DNA of 64,000 bases, taken from contig NZ_PXYA01000003.1 in NCBI RefSeq assembly GCF_003841405.1, positions 372,001 through 436,000 of the forward strand, in the 5' to 3' direction. This stretch comes from Tetragenococcus halophilus subsp. halophilus DSM 20339. Lineage in GTDB: Bacteria; Bacillota; Bacilli; Lactobacillales; Enterococcaceae. The position numbers and the translations under genes are program-made. This document shows, in pieces, positions 18,665 through 29,204 of this stretch; within the stretch, counting starts at the first letter, position 1; every line of letters begins with the position of its first letter. Below the pieces are notes generated by a model. The model worked only from the letters and a program-made list of their open reading frames with translations, was not told the DNA's origin and ran no database searches.

Positions 18665-20032
18665 ATTTAAATCACTATGTTGATAACCATAACTAAAATA
18701 AATAATTAATCCTAAAACAAGCGATATAATAAAAACTGTCCAAGTAATTTTGTCTAACTGTAACATTAAAAATACACAAGAAATTACCGAAATAATCGGA
18801 ATTAGCGGCACCAATGGAACTTTAAACTCATCTTTTTTAGGAGGGCCTAGCATTTTACGTAAGCGGATTACACCTAAAGCCATCAATGCAAAACATGTAA
18901 GTGCTGTAATATTTGTCAGTTCGGCTAAAATATTCAATGGAAAAGCGGCCGCAAAGAACAAGCCCATGCCACCAGCGACAAAGGTTGCATGTTTAGGTGT
19001 CTTTCTTTTTTCATCAATCTGTTGTAAGTATTTCGGTAACAAGCCATCTTTACTAATAGAATAAATCAGCCTTGCTAGAGAATAAAGCATCGATATCGTA
19101 ACCGTTAATAAGGTTAAAATCGTTCCAACGGAGATGACAGAGCCGATAAAACCTTGATCGATATAACGCATAGCAAAAGCCACTGGATCTGCAACGCCTA
19201 ATTTTGAAAAAGGTACTATACCTGTCAAAATTAAAGTAACAACTACATATAAAATCGTTGCAATTGAAATAGAACCAATAATTCCCCGTGGTACATCTTT
19301 TTGGGGATTTTCGGCTTCCTCAGCTGCCATGGAAATCGAATCAAAGCCCAAAAAGGCAAAAAATACTAAAGCTGCACCGTTAAAAATACCTTGCGTACCA
19401 TAAGGCATATAAGGTTGCCAATTGTCAGGCTGAATAAAAAATATACCAATAGCAACAAATAAAATAATTACAGCAAATTTCACCCATACCATAGCATTGT
19501 TTAAGCGCAATGCTTTTTTTGCTTCTTGTGTAACCCATAATGTTACTAAAATCATTATTAGGGCTGCGATCAAATCAATATATGTACCTTCTTCTGGATT
19601 ATAACCAGCAGTTAATGCTTGGGGTAGTTGAATTCCCCAATTACTCAGAAATCCCTGAAAATAACCAGACCAACCTGAAGCAACGGTAGAAACAGCTAAC
19701 ATATACTCACAAATCAAAAGCCAACCAGCGATCCAAGCCGTCAACTCGCCAAAGACCACATACATATAGCTATAAGGCCCGCCAGAAACAGGCACGCGTG
19801 AAGCAAATTCCGCAAAACAAATACCATTTAAGATAACAACTAAAGCTGCGATAATAAAGGAAATCATGGAAGCTGGACCTGCGTAATCTGCTGAAGCCTG
19901 CCCGGTTACAACGAAAATCCCCGTCCCAATAATGGCGCCGATTCCTAACATAATTAAATCTTTTAATTTTAATTCTCTTTTTAATGTATTGAATGAATTC
20001 TTTTCAATTGGTCTTTTCCGGAAAATTTCCAT
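18650..20032 (-). CDS. APC family amino acid permease (YfnA/CAT type)
   Basis: A 460-residue permease with about 12 membrane segments. The first helix holds the APC substrate-binding signature GIGAIIGTGIFVVTG (about 31-45). FAFLGFDSISMAAEEAENPQKDVP (helix 6 and loop, written here as one landmark) resembles cationic amino acid transporters and B. subtilis YfnA. It probably imports amino acids with protons. The exact substrate cannot be read from sequence. It stands alone, with a terminator on each side. Confidence 0.85.
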   Translation of the reverse strand: MEIFRKRPIEKNSFNTLKRELKLKDLIMLGIGAIIGTGIFVVTGQASADYAGPASMISFIIAALVVILNGICFAEFASRVPVSGGPYSYMYVVFGELTAWIAGWLLICEYMLAVSTVASGWSGYFQGFLSNWGIQLPQALTAGYNPEEGTYIDLIAALIMILVTLWVTQEAKKALRLNNAMVWVKFAVIILFVAIGIFFIQPDNWQPYMPYGTQGIFNGAALVFFAFLGFDSISMAAEEAENPQKDVPRGIIGSISIATILYVVVTLILTGIVPFSKLGVADPVAFAMRYIDQGFIGSVISVGTILTLLTVTISMLYSLARLIYSISKDGLLPKYLQQIDEKRKTPKHATFVAGGMGLFFAAAFPLNILAELTNITALTCFALMALGVIRLRKMLGPPKKDEFKVPLVPLIPIISVISCVFLMLQLDKITWTVFIISLVLGLIIYFSYGYQHSDLNEKKS

Positions 20033-20128
20033 TCATTTCCCTCCATTCTTTAATCGCTGTCTATTATATAGATTTTTCTTTTCATTTTCAAACAAAGTTC
20101 TACCACTATTTCTAGACTTATTGTAATA

Positions 20129-20169
20129 AAAAATTCCCAGCAAAGACTATTCTTCACTTTGCTGGGAGT
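20129..20169 (-). terminator. Terminator after the phosphohexomutase gene
   Basis: CCCAGCAAAG pairs with CTTTGCTGGG across an 11-nt loop, followed on the minus strand by AATTTTTT. It lies 19 bp beyond the stop codon. Confidence 0.8.
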
Positions 20170-20187
20170 CATTTTATCTTTTAAGGA

Positions 20188-21690
20188 TTACACATTTGCT
20201 ATTAAGGGTGTTAATTTTTCTTGATTTACCTCTGGATAGTTATTTAAAAATTGTTGCATCTTTTTTAGCACAGGAACAATATATCCTTTTTCATCATTTT
20301 CAATTTGTAATACCAATAAAGGTTCGTGCAGGCTCATACGTAGTAAAAACCATCCTTGTCCATATGGCTGAGATAAGCGAAAACGAATACCTTCATCATT
20401 TTCAGGATCGATTTGCCATCCAGGAATTTGAATATCGACAATTTGTTCAATGATTTTTTTACCTAATGCACGATAATTTTCCGCCTCTAATTTAAAACGA
20501 ACTTCTTGGGTTTCAAGTGGCTGCTTTAAATCAGCAATCAATGACTCTAAAGATTTTCCTTCTTCTTGTAATTTTGGCAACAACATTAAAATTTTAGCAA
20601 TGACATACGCCCCATCATCTAAGAAATAATTTTCTTTAAAAGCTGCATGTCCACTGGTTTCAATCGCTAATTGTGTATCAACACCTGCGTGATTAAGTTC
20701 TAGTGCTTTATTGATTACATTACGGTAACCAGAAATATAACGAACTTGTTTACCATCTAAGGATTCGATAAAATCCTTTAAATGATCAGAAGTCGGCGAA
20801 TTCGTAACGATACTTGTCCCCGGATGTTCGGTTAACACAATACGACTTAATACAGCGATAAGATTATTACGATTCAATACATCACCTGATTTTGTTACCA
20901 CTGCCGAACGATCCACATCAGTATCAAAAATCACTCCCAAATCCGCATGATTTGTTAAAACAGCGTCTTGAATACTTCGCATCGCTTCTTTATTATCTGG
21001 ATTAGGGATGTGATTGGGGAAATTGCCGTCAGGTGTTAAAAATTGCGAGCCTGAAGTGTCTGCGCCTAGAACTTGTAAAACTTTCTCTGTAAAAAACCCA
21101 CCTGCGCCGTTACCAGCGTCAACAACAATTTTAAAGCCAGTCAATGGTTTTTCAGTATCTTTATAGCTGGCCGTACGTATTTTTGCAACCAAATTATTCG
21201 CATAAACAGTAAGCAGATCAGCTTCTGTCAGCTTACCAGCAGTTACTCCTTGTCTTTTTTCTGTATGAGACAAAATATAAGTAATATCTTCTTTTTCTGC
21301 GCCGCCTTTTTGACTGAAAACTTTTATACCGTTGTAATAATAAGGTAAGTGGCTAGCAGTCAACATAACACCTGCATCACACGAAAATTGTGAAAATTGC
21401 GTACTCATAAATAAGGCCGGTGTTGTTGCAAGTCCAAAATCATAAACATTTACGCCGCTATGGATCAGTTCTTCTATAAGTGCTTCTTTCAATTCAGGAC
21501 CACTTAAGCGGCTATCTCTGCCTACCCCTACTGTTAGTTCATCTTTTTTTTCCATTTTATTTAGCCAATTTACGATACCTGCAGCAATTTCTCGTACCGC
21601 TGAAACTGTCAAATTTGCTTGATATTCTTTGGTATCCATAGCAATACCACGAATATCTGATTCATTTTGTAGGTTCATTATTTCTTCCAC
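20188..21690 (-). CDS. Phosphoglucomutase/phosphomannomutase family protein
   Basis: A roughly 500-residue alpha-D-phosphohexomutase. The catalytic phosphoserine is in LTASHLPYYYNG. The metal loop is DTDVDRS, where most family members have DGDxDR. The sugar-selecting loop is ETSGHAAF, and the phosphate-binding loop is near RMSLHEP close to the C-terminus. The GTG at 21690 is chosen because GGGGGAG lies 6-7 nt upstream; an ATG at 21747 has no such site and adds 19 hydrophobic-start residues. The substrate (glucose or mannose phosphate) cannot be decided. It is monocistronic. Confidence 0.82.
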   Translation of the reverse strand: MEEIMNLQNESDIRGIAMDTKEYQANLTVSAVREIAAGIVNWLNKMEKKDELTVGVGRDSRLSGPELKEALIEELIHSGVNVYDFGLATTPALFMSTQFSQFSCDAGVMLTASHLPYYYNGIKVFSQKGGAEKEDITYILSHTEKRQGVTAGKLTEADLLTVYANNLVAKIRTASYKDTEKPLTGFKIVVDAGNGAGGFFTEKVLQVLGADTSGSQFLTPDGNFPNHIPNPDNKEAMRSIQDAVLTNHADLGVIFDTDVDRSAVVTKSGDVLNRNNLIAVLSRIVLTEHPGTSIVTNSPTSDHLKDFIESLDGKQVRYISGYRNVINKALELNHAGVDTQLAIETSGHAAFKENYFLDDGAYVIAKILMLLPKLQEEGKSLESLIADLKQPLETQEVRFKLEAENYRALGKKIIEQIVDIQIPGWQIDPENDEGIRFRLSQPYGQGWFLLRMSLHEPLLVLQIENDEKGYIVPVLKKMQQFLNNYPEVNQEKLTPLIANV

Positions 21691-21823
21691 AAAAAACTCC
21701 CCCTCTAAGCTACTTTTTGTAAGCATTTTATTTAACGTCAAAATCATTATACCAAACTTTGGTGCTAAATAACGAGGAGGAATTTATTATATTTTATCTT
21801 ATAGAAGCAAATAGGTTTTTAAA

Positions 21824-24484
21824 TCAATGATGGTATTTTATTTTATTAAACAACCCTACAATAACTGTAGAAATGATAGCTGCACCGAGAATTCCTAACC
21901 AAGTAACAAATCTTAGAGGCTCAGTACCTAAAAGATCATTCATAAATGGCGCGTACACTGCAACTAATTGTAAAGCAATAGATAGTGCGATTGAACCTAA
22001 TAGAGCTTTATTTTGGAAAAAGCTACGGTCAATCCCGAAAGAATTTGTCTTTCTAACGTTAAAAATATGCATTAATTGTGCAACTGCCATAAAAGTAAAT
22101 ACAGCGGTCTGTAGATATTCACCTGATCGGTTACCATTTAGTAATACCCAAAATAGGATAAAAGCTGATAGTCCGATAATTACTCCACTAAAAACAATAC
22201 GTGTTAAAAAGTGGCGATTGACTAAGCTATCTTTTTTGGAACGTGGTCCTCTTGCCATTACATTATCCTCAGCTGGTTAAAAAGATAATGACATTGCAGG
22301 AGCGATATCAATAATTAAATTTAAAAATAAAATGTGTAAGGGTGCGATCGGCATCGGCAATAAAAAGACTACGCTTGCGAAGATCGCGACAATTTCTACC
22401 ATATTACAGGCAAATAAGAAAGAAACATATTTTTTAATATTATCAAAAATAATTCTTCCTTCTTTAACTGAATCCACGATTGTACCAAAACGATCATCTG
22501 TTAGGATCATATCCGAAGCTTCTTTAGCAACTTCAGTACCTCTGATACCCATAGCAACACCAATGTTGGCATCATTTAAAGCAGGCGCATCGTTTACACC
22601 GTCACCGGTCATTGAAACAACTTCGCTTTCTTTTTTAAGTGCTGATACAATTTGCATTTTATTTTCTGGCGAAACACGAGCAAAGACTGCCGTTTCATCC
22701 ACTAATTCAGCAAAATTTTCATTATCTACTTGTTCATCGATTTCTTTACCGGTCATAATTCTTTCATGATCAGCTATGCCAATATCTTTAGCAATAATAG
22801 AAGCTGTTTTAGGATGATCTCCAGTAATCATTTTCACCTTAATACCAGCATTTTGTGCACTTTCAACAGATTCATATGCATCTGGTCGTGGTGGATCAAT
22901 AATACCTACTAATCCTTGAATTTTTAAACCATCCAAAGAATTTTTCATTTCCTCTTCGGTCAATCCGCCATCATAATTTTCGATACTTGCAATTGCAATA
23001 ACACGTTGGCCTTTTTCGGCAAACATTTCATTTTGTTGTTGCAAATTATCTTTGGTTTCTTGTGTCTGATCAGCTAAATCTAAAATGACATCAAAAGCTC
23101 CCTTAATAATTAACTGACGTTGATCTTCTTTTTCATAAACTACAATCATATATTTATTTTCAGAAGAAAATGGAACTTCAGCTATTTTTTCGAAGGCTTC
23201 GTTTTCAAGATCTTCACGATCTAATCCTACTTTTTTACCTAGCGTAACTAAAGCGCCATCTGTAGGATCACCCACAACTTCATATTGTCCATCTTCATTT
23301 TGATCTATATGAGCAGTATTACATAAGACCCCCGATTGAATAAATTGCATTAAATCTTGATTATTTTCTGGAACAATTTCTTCTCCATCTTTTTTGACAG
23401 AACCATGTGGGTCGTAACCTTCCCCTGTAACTTCATAGTGTGTTTTTTCACCTAGTACTAATTCAGAAGCCATCATTTGGTTTTCAGTTAATGTACCTGT
23501 TTTGTCACTAGCAATTACACTAGTTGCCCCTAGCGTTTCTACTGCTGGCAGTGACTTCACTAAAGCTTTGCGTTGGGCCATAGTGTTCATGCCTTTTGAT
23601 AAAGTAATTGTTTCTACTGCTGGCATTGCTTCTGGTATCGCAGCAACAGCTAAAATAATAGCGATATGGATCATTTCAACAAAGGGTTTATCAGTAATAA
23701 GTCCTGCAACAAGTACTGCAACTCCAGCAATGAAAGCCGCAACAATAATAGCCTTACTTAATTTATCTAATTCTATATCTAGTGGTGTTTTTTCATCGCT
23801 TGCTTCATCCAACATCCCACTAATTTTACCAACTTCAGTTTCCATACCAGTTTCAGTCACAACAACATAAGCATATCCACGGGTCACAGCTGTACCGGAA
23901 AAAACCATGTTTTGTTGATCGCCTAAGGGTACTTCTTCTTCAGAAATATCATCTGGGCTTTTTTCAACCGCTTCTGATTCTCCCGTCAATGCTGATTCAA
24001 TACAGGCAAAGTTATTGCTAGAAATAATTCGACCATCCGCAGCAATAGCATCACCTTCTCTTAATAAGAGCACATCTCCGGGGACAACACTTCCTGCATC
24101 GATGGTTTGCGTCTTTCCATCACGAATAACCGTGGTGGTAGTATAAATCATGCTTTGCAAGGATTCAACTGATTTTTGTGCTTGTAACTCGGTAAAAAAA
24201 CCAGTGAGTACCGCAAGTAACAAAGCCAGTAGTATTGCAATGGTCTCTGCTAAATCGTCCATAAGAAAGGAGATGACGGCAGCTGCTAATAATAAATACA
24301 CAATTAAGTCATTTATATTATTCCACAACAATTTCCAAGGGGAGGTTTTCTTTCCTTCTTGGATCTCATTACGCCCATTTTCTTCTAAGCGCTTATCGAC
24401 GATTTCCTGCGTGAGACCTACTTTTTGATCCGTATCAAATTTTTCTATTGTTTCCTCAATTGATACCTGATAGTCTTCTTTCAT
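21824..24484 (-). pseudogene. Cation-transporting P-type ATPase interrupted by an in-frame stop codon
   Basis: Conceptually 886 residues. The N-terminal 735 contain actuator loop TGESEAVEKS, phosphorylation motif DKTGTLTENQ, hinge MTGDGVNDAPALND and helix-4 motif IPEAMPAVET. A TAA at 22279-22277 follows NLIIDIAPAMSLSF. Reading on in the same frame gives PAEDNVMARGPRSKKD and the last four membrane helices, exactly as in intact P2-type ATPases, where GAA (Glu) stands in place of TAA. This is therefore one G-to-T nonsense change, not an indel. The truncated protein lacks helices 7-10. The ion is unknown (Ca or monovalent). It is translationally coupled (ATGA) to an upstream XRE gene. Confidence 0.85.
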
Positions 24485-24831
24485 TCATTAGCCTCCTTGT
24501 TTTCTTTAATTTCATCTTCAGAATTTACTGGACAAAAAACTTCAATTAAATTTAAAATGGCTGTCTTTTGTTCAGTATTCATATTTGCAAATTTATGAAA
24601 TAGCTCTACATCTAAGGGTGCTTCCTCCTCTTGGAAAAATTCACTTAATGAAACATCTAACCCATTGCACAAATTTTCCAATGTTGTAATTGAAGCACTC
24701 GTTGTATGATGCTCTAACGCTGAAATAAACGCAGCAGATACACCCACCTTCTTCGCAAGATCTTTTGCACTCATTTTCTGATTTGTTCGCAATTCATAAA
24801 TTCGCTTACCTATATCCATTTGCAACCCCAA
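24481..24831 (-). CDS. XRE family transcriptional regulator
   Basis: A 112-116-residue protein with an N-terminal Cro/CI-type helix-turn-helix (KRIYELRTNQKMSAKDLAKK and VGVSAAFISALEHH, about residues 8-42) and an acidic tail. The stop codon overlaps the ATG of the P-type ATPase (ATGA), so it probably regulates, and is coupled to, that transporter. The start is uncertain: TTG at 24831 or 24825, or ATG at 24819; GGGAGG at about 24836-24841 best fits a TTG. The palindrome TTAAG-N5-CTTAA just upstream is a likely autoregulatory site. Confidence 0.8.
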   Translation of the reverse strand: MGLQMDIGKRIYELRTNQKMSAKDLAKKVGVSAAFISALEHHTTSASITTLENLCNGLDVSLSEFFQEEEAPLDVELFHKFANMNTEQKTAILNLIEVFCPVNSEDEIKENKEANE

Positions 24832-24854
24832 CTTGCCTCCCTTCGTTTTTCAGA

Positions 24855-24869
24855 TTAAGTATACCTTAA
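24855..24869 (-). promoter_or_regulatory. Likely operator of the XRE-ATPase operon overlapping a -10 box
   Basis: TTAAGTATACCTTAA has perfect 5-bp arms. On the minus strand TATACT (24863-24858) inside it reads as a -10 element, 20-30 bp before the start codon, so a bound repressor would block RNA polymerase. No clear -35 lies 17 bp upstream. Confidence 0.5.
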
Positions 24870-24951
24870 CATTTCTCCACTTTTTTGTAAAGTGTGAGTT
24901 TATTTATTCAGATAAATATTAAGTGGCAATATACAAACGCTTTTTTAGTCA

Positions 24952-26822
24952 ATCGAGTAGGTGACTAGCCATTAATTGGCTAGTCGACCTCTCACACCAC
25001 CGTACGTACGGTTCCGTATACGGCGGTTCAATATCTTGCGTAAGCAGACTCTACCAAGGCGCTTAGTGAAACTAAGCCCCATCGGTGGAGTCTTTCGTTT
25101 GTAAGTGTCCGATGAACTTCAGACGTTTTGGACAGTCGCCAATATTTCTTTCTAGAGGATCCGATTTTCTTGGCGCCGTTTAAATCTAAACCATAAGACA
25201 ATAACTTCGTTATTTTCGTTTTGGGAACTTTCCAACGTTTGAGGATCAGCTGCCTGATGCGGTGATGTAACCATGGTTCAATTTCCTTTTGAATAAAACC
25301 TCGAATAAATCCCAATCCGAAATAGCCTATCCAGCCACGCGTGACTTGATTGATTTCCTCTATGATCGTTCGAAAATCACCCGCACGCTTACGGCTTGTT
25401 CGACGTTTCAATTCGGCTTTGAATTTCTTCTTGGCTTCTTTGGTAGGGATAAAACGACAGGTGCCATTGACTTTCATTATCAGACAGCTCAAGAATTTTA
25501 AACGCGTTGGTGCCCCCACTTGACTCTTGTCTTGATTAACAATGAGTTTAAGATCTTTTTCAATGAAACGGGTCACACTTTTTAACACTCGTTCGCCCGC
25601 ACGTTTTGACTTGACATAGATGACGAAGTCATCGGCATAACGAACAAATTGGTGTCCTCTTTTCTCAAGTTCTTTATCCAGTTCATGTAAGTAAATATTA
25701 CAGAGAAGAGGCGATAAGACCGCCCCTTGAGGTGCACCCGACTTTCTTTCTACGTATTCGCTAGACAGGTTAATCACACCACTCGTCAAGAACTTACGAA
25801 TAACCTTGAGAATTGCCTTATCTTGAATAAACTGCTCTAAGTGATACATGAGCTTGTCATGATTTAGTGTGTCAAAGCATTGTTTCAAGTCACAATCGAC
25901 CACCACTTTATAGCCTTCCTCATAATAAGCGACACATTGCTTCAAAGCAGTGTGTGTTCCCTCATTCGGGCGAAATCCGTGGCTTTGTGGAAGAAAGTAT
26001 GGGTCAATGATGGGCTCAATGACTTGTCGAATCGCTTGTTGAACTACGCGATCACGCGCACATGGGATTCCCAATTGGCGTTTTTCACCATTGGGTTTCG
26101 GTATTTCGACTTGTTTGACCGGTTGTGGCTGGTAGGTCCCTTGAAGCAATTTCTGCCTTAGTGGCGCATACAACTTCTCAATGTGGTCTTCTACTTCATC
26201 CACAGCCATACCATCGACACCAGCGGCTCCTTTATTACGTCGGACCCTTGTTGCGGCTGTCTTAAGATTTTCTTTTCTTACAACGGACTTCATCAAAGAT
26301 GAAGACTTACGATACATTTCTTTCATTTCTCCTAGAGGATAACTCGACACATCTACATACGCTTTCAGGTTCCACCTTATCCCTCTGTAGATTGCCAACC
26401 TTATGGTTGTTTTCTGTCTTCTTTGCTTCCTCTAACCTCCAATCTATACTTTGTATGAATATTGTTCGGTCCTTCGGTACATTTTCCCTACTATGACCTC
26501 AGCTGACTTCTATCTATTCGTTATTACTACGACAGCTGTCGCTAGATAGATATCCTCGGGTAAGGAGTGATAACCTTCCACTCATGCCGCTGCCTCATTT
26601 ACTGTATGGGGTTCGGGCAGTATTGGACTTTGCTTTGTTTGGCAAGCTCATCCGTCCCAATCCAGCCTTCCTATGAGGTTTCTGTTCGTCAGCGCGAGTG
26701 TTTGCCTCCAGCTTCCTTCAGATTCCACTTCGCAGTGGACACCCTTGCTTTTGGCTAACAGTTCCTACTGCCAAGCCTGTAGTGGACTTTCACCACCAAG
26801 TTATCGCCCATGCCGAGCGCAC
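24952..26822 (-). mobile_element. Group II intron (class C type) inserted after the pckA terminator
   Basis: The minus strand starts GTGCGCTCGGCATGGG at 26822, the GUGYG 5' end of group II introns. It immediately follows a rho-independent hairpin and T-run, the classic IIC target. A domain V-like stem (ACCGCCGTATACGG..CCGTACGTACGGTGG, about 25026-24985) follows the maturase stop. A domain VI-like hairpin (GACTAGCCAATTAATGGCTAGTC region) comes last, with the 3' end near 24952. Total about 1.87 kb. The empty site would read T-run-G joined to GACTAAAAAAGCG. The exact 3' base is uncertain by one or two positions. Confidence 0.88.
25028..26326 (-). CDS. ltrA: Group II intron reverse transcriptase/maturase
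   Basis: About 430 residues. The reverse transcriptase domain shows RNKGAAGVDGM (RT0-1), IPKPNGEKRQLGIP, DCDLKQCFDTLNHD, the catalytic FVRYADDFVIY and the thumb/maturase domain (TRGWIGYFGLG, then IRRW-like KRWKVPKT). There is no HNH endonuclease domain, consistent with class C introns that use a replication-fork primer. Start choices are ATG 26326 or 26317 behind AGGAG; an upstream ATG at 26398 adds 24 residues with no family match. The reading frame is intact. Confidence 0.88.
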   Translation of the reverse strand: MKEMYRKSSSLMKSVVRKENLKTAATRVRRNKGAAGVDGMAVDEVEDHIEKLYAPLRQKLLQGTYQPQPVKQVEIPKPNGEKRQLGIPCARDRVVQQAIRQVIEPIIDPYFLPQSHGFRPNEGTHTALKQCVAYYEEGYKVVVDCDLKQCFDTLNHDKLMYHLEQFIQDKAILKVIRKFLTSGVINLSSEYVERKSGAPQGAVLSPLLCNIYLHELDKELEKRGHQFVRYADDFVIYVKSKRAGERVLKSVTRFIEKDLKLIVNQDKSQVGAPTRLKFLSCLIMKVNGTCRFIPTKEAKKKFKAELKRRTSRKRAGDFRTIIEEINQVTRGWIGYFGLGFIRGFIQKEIEPWLHHRIRQLILKRWKVPKTKITKLLSYGLDLNGAKKIGSSRKKYWRLSKTSEVHRTLTNERLHRWGLVSLSALVESAYARY

Positions 26823-26863
26823 CAAAAAAACTGATAATTAACCGTTAAAGTTAATTATCAGTT
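26823..26863 (-). terminator. pckA terminator and intron insertion site
   Basis: AAACTGATAATTAAC pairs perfectly with GTTAATTATCAGTTT, followed on the minus strand by TTTTG and then directly by the intron 5' end. It lies 15 bp after the pckA stop codon. Confidence 0.85.
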
Positions 26864-26877
26864 TACTAATACTTTAG

Positions 26878-28528
26878 TTATAATTCACTTATTACATGAC
26901 GCATCATTTCTGCTGTTTCTTCAGGTAAAGCATCATAACCTTCGTTTGTATTATTTTCTTTTAAAATAAAATCTAAACGACTTTGTAAACGTACATGAAT
27001 ATCTTTTATATATTTTTCGTCATTAAAATCCAGTTCGTATCCTTCAATTGGCAAGTAAGACATTTCTTTAATTGGGCCGAATTGTTCAAAAATTGCTTCA
27101 CCTGTAATAATTTCTTCAATGCTGGATAAAGTGACTTGTGGAGTGATATCCTCACCATGGAAAGCATCTGTATTCAAAATATAGCAGGAAGTTTTATTTT
27201 TATTAAATAAATCACGGAAATTACGGTAGTCCTCTGCTAAAGGATAAGCACGAAATGGATCGGCGTAAGGCTCAATAACCAGCTGACTTAAATCGACATC
27301 GCCTACAACATTTTCTGCTGTTGACCGTTTTGTTGCAAGTGTTAAACCAAAAACTGCAGCTAGAATAGGGTCCTCCACTTTTACTACAGGAGGTAAGCTA
27401 TCATCTTTCATAATCCAAAAAATAGCATCTAATTTCTCATCTAAAGCATCTACTCGATTTTTTTGTGACATAACGTGATTTAACTGTTCGACCATTGCCA
27501 TTTCTAATATCTTGTAAAACAGGAACAGTTTTACCCTCTTTATCTTTTGTTGCCCCGACATTTTGCATGGTTAAGTAGTAATCAACTGTATTATGAGTTA
27601 ACGGATAATCTTGTACTTTATCAAAATACGCAGGCTCTAATGCAATCGTTGATCCTGTATCTCGATCAATAACAAATGCATCATCATGCAAAACATCTAC
27701 CTTATATTTCCCACCATGTTGAGTTAAAGTGATCGTTGATTTTCCTGAACCAGAAAGACCAAAAGCAGCCATTGTATATTTATTACCTCCGGGTAGTTGG
27801 TACTGCTTAATCCCTCCATGACAAGCTACATAGTTATTCCGGTGAGCAGTAGCCCAAGCAAGTGTCAGCGTACCTTTTTTCAATTCACCAAAGTAACGTA
27901 AACCTAAGATAGCGGCTACATTATGTTCAGGATCAAATAAAGCTAAGCCAAAAGGAAAATCTGGATGTTGCCAGTTAGGGTCAGCAAAAAGATAGATGTC
28001 ATTTTCTTCATAAGAAACAGAGTCTTCATAACGTTCCTGCCACTGCTCGTTTGCTATCTGGAAATTCAATAAATAAGAATAGAGATTATTTTCAAATCCT
28101 TCTGGCAGCATCAGATGACTTTTGACCATGAACTTTTCATCAAGACCGACAACAACATCAGCTGTATAAAAGTTTTGTTCCTTTGATTGATATAGTGCTT
28201 CTCTTAATATTCCTTGATAATAATCAGAATCAACCCCAGGGTGACCAATAACTACACGTGCTGCTGCTGTTCTTCCCACAATTTTTCCATCATTAAAAAT
28301 AAGCATCTTAGCCTCTTCAGGTAAACCTAAGTCACTAGTATGCTTTACTGGCAAATCTGTAACAACCGTTCCTAAAGCTTGTGTAGCTAAATGATAAGCT
28401 TTTTGCAAATTTGTGACTTTTGTCACATTATTTCCATAAAAAGCTGTCTCAACTAAAGTTTTAAAACGCGAAAATAACTGATTTTCTTTTTTAACTTCAC
28501 TGCGATTAAACTTTCCAATAGTTGCCAT
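26878..28528 (-). pseudogene. pckA: ATP-dependent phosphoenolpyruvate carboxykinase, frameshifted
   Basis: PckA interconverts oxaloacetate plus ATP and PEP plus CO2. The first 350 residues are normal: P-loop GLSGSGKST, metal/kinase motif HDDAFVID, and DIRNGNGRTVKSR. At the A7 run on the minus strand (27464-27458) the frame shifts. Six A would continue RYVTKNRVDALDEKLDAIFW into the C-terminal frame (KNRVDALDEK is visible there), whereas seven A lead to an early stop after KKSSRCFR at 27437. The C-terminal 215 residues are intact but out of frame. So it is one extra A: a real mutation, a sequencing error, or a slippage site. The group II intron follows its terminator. Confidence 0.85.
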
Positions 28529-28677
28529 AAATCATCGAAACTCCTTTCATTGTAAATAAAATAAATATTTATAAATACGTTTATATAAAGGGAAATCCCT
28601 CCTGCCATTTTATTATCTCATAATTATAAAGCACTTACAAATAATTTTACGGAAAAAATACATGTTTTATTAGTAGA

Positions 28678-28737
28678 ATAAAAAACTAGTGTTGATAAAA
28701 CAAGAAGGTTAGTTTCTTGTTATCAACACTAGTGTTT
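28678..28737 (-). terminator. Terminator after dtd
   Basis: ACACTAGTGTTGATAACAAG pairs with CTTGTTTTATCAACACTAGT (one bulge), then TTTTTTATTC on the minus strand. A strong, long stem separates dtd from pckA. Confidence 0.8.
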
Positions 28738-28750
28738 AGTTTAAGCCCAC

Positions 28751-29200
28751 TTATGTCTTTTCTCTAGTATCATAAATAATAGTGACTGGACCATCATTTA
28801 CTAAAGAAATTTGCATGTCTGCGCCAAACTCCCCCGTTACTACAGGAATTCCTTGTTGGCTTAAGCCATCATTGAAAGCTTCGTACAAAGGAACTGCTGT
28901 TTCTGGCCGCGCAGCTTTAATAAAGCTAGGACGGTTACCTTTTTTCGTATCTGCATTCAAAGTAAACTGCGAAACGCTTAAAATACTCCCGCCAACTGCA
29001 TCAATACTTAAGTTTAATTTTCCATTTTCGTCTTCAAAAACGCGCAATTTTGCTATTTTTTTTACCAGATACGCCACATCGTCCTGACTATCTTCTTCAT
29101 GAATTCCTAATAGGATCATAAAGCCTTGATCGATTTCACCTACGATTTTATCATTAATCGTAACATGCGCACTTTTTACTCTTTGAACAACTGCTCGCAT
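28751..29200 (-). CDS. dtd: D-aminoacyl-tRNA deacylase
   Basis: A 149-residue enzyme that removes D-amino acids wrongly attached to tRNA. Conserved motifs are the start MRAVVQRV, the active-site SQFTLNAD (SQFTL) and NDGPVTI near the end, which carries the cross-subunit GP motif. The length is normal. It is 4 bp downstream of rel on the same strand, the common rel-dtd pair in Firmicutes, so the two are cotranscribed. Confidence 0.95.
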   Translation of the reverse strand: MRAVVQRVKSAHVTINDKIVGEIDQGFMILLGIHEEDSQDDVAYLVKKIAKLRVFEDENGKLNLSIDAVGGSILSVSQFTLNADTKKGNRPSFIKAARPETAVPLYEAFNDGLSQQGIPVVTGEFGADMQISLVNDGPVTIIYDTREKT

Positions 29201-29204
29201 ACCT

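Noticed and set aside
21824-22258. A separate small membrane protein of 144 residues
   Set aside because: It is in the same frame as the P-type ATPase and encodes its last four helices; only a stop codon and six codons separate them.
26878-27561. An independent 227-residue protein
   Set aside because: Its first 20 or so residues are out-of-frame pckA sequence and the rest is the C-terminus of PckA.
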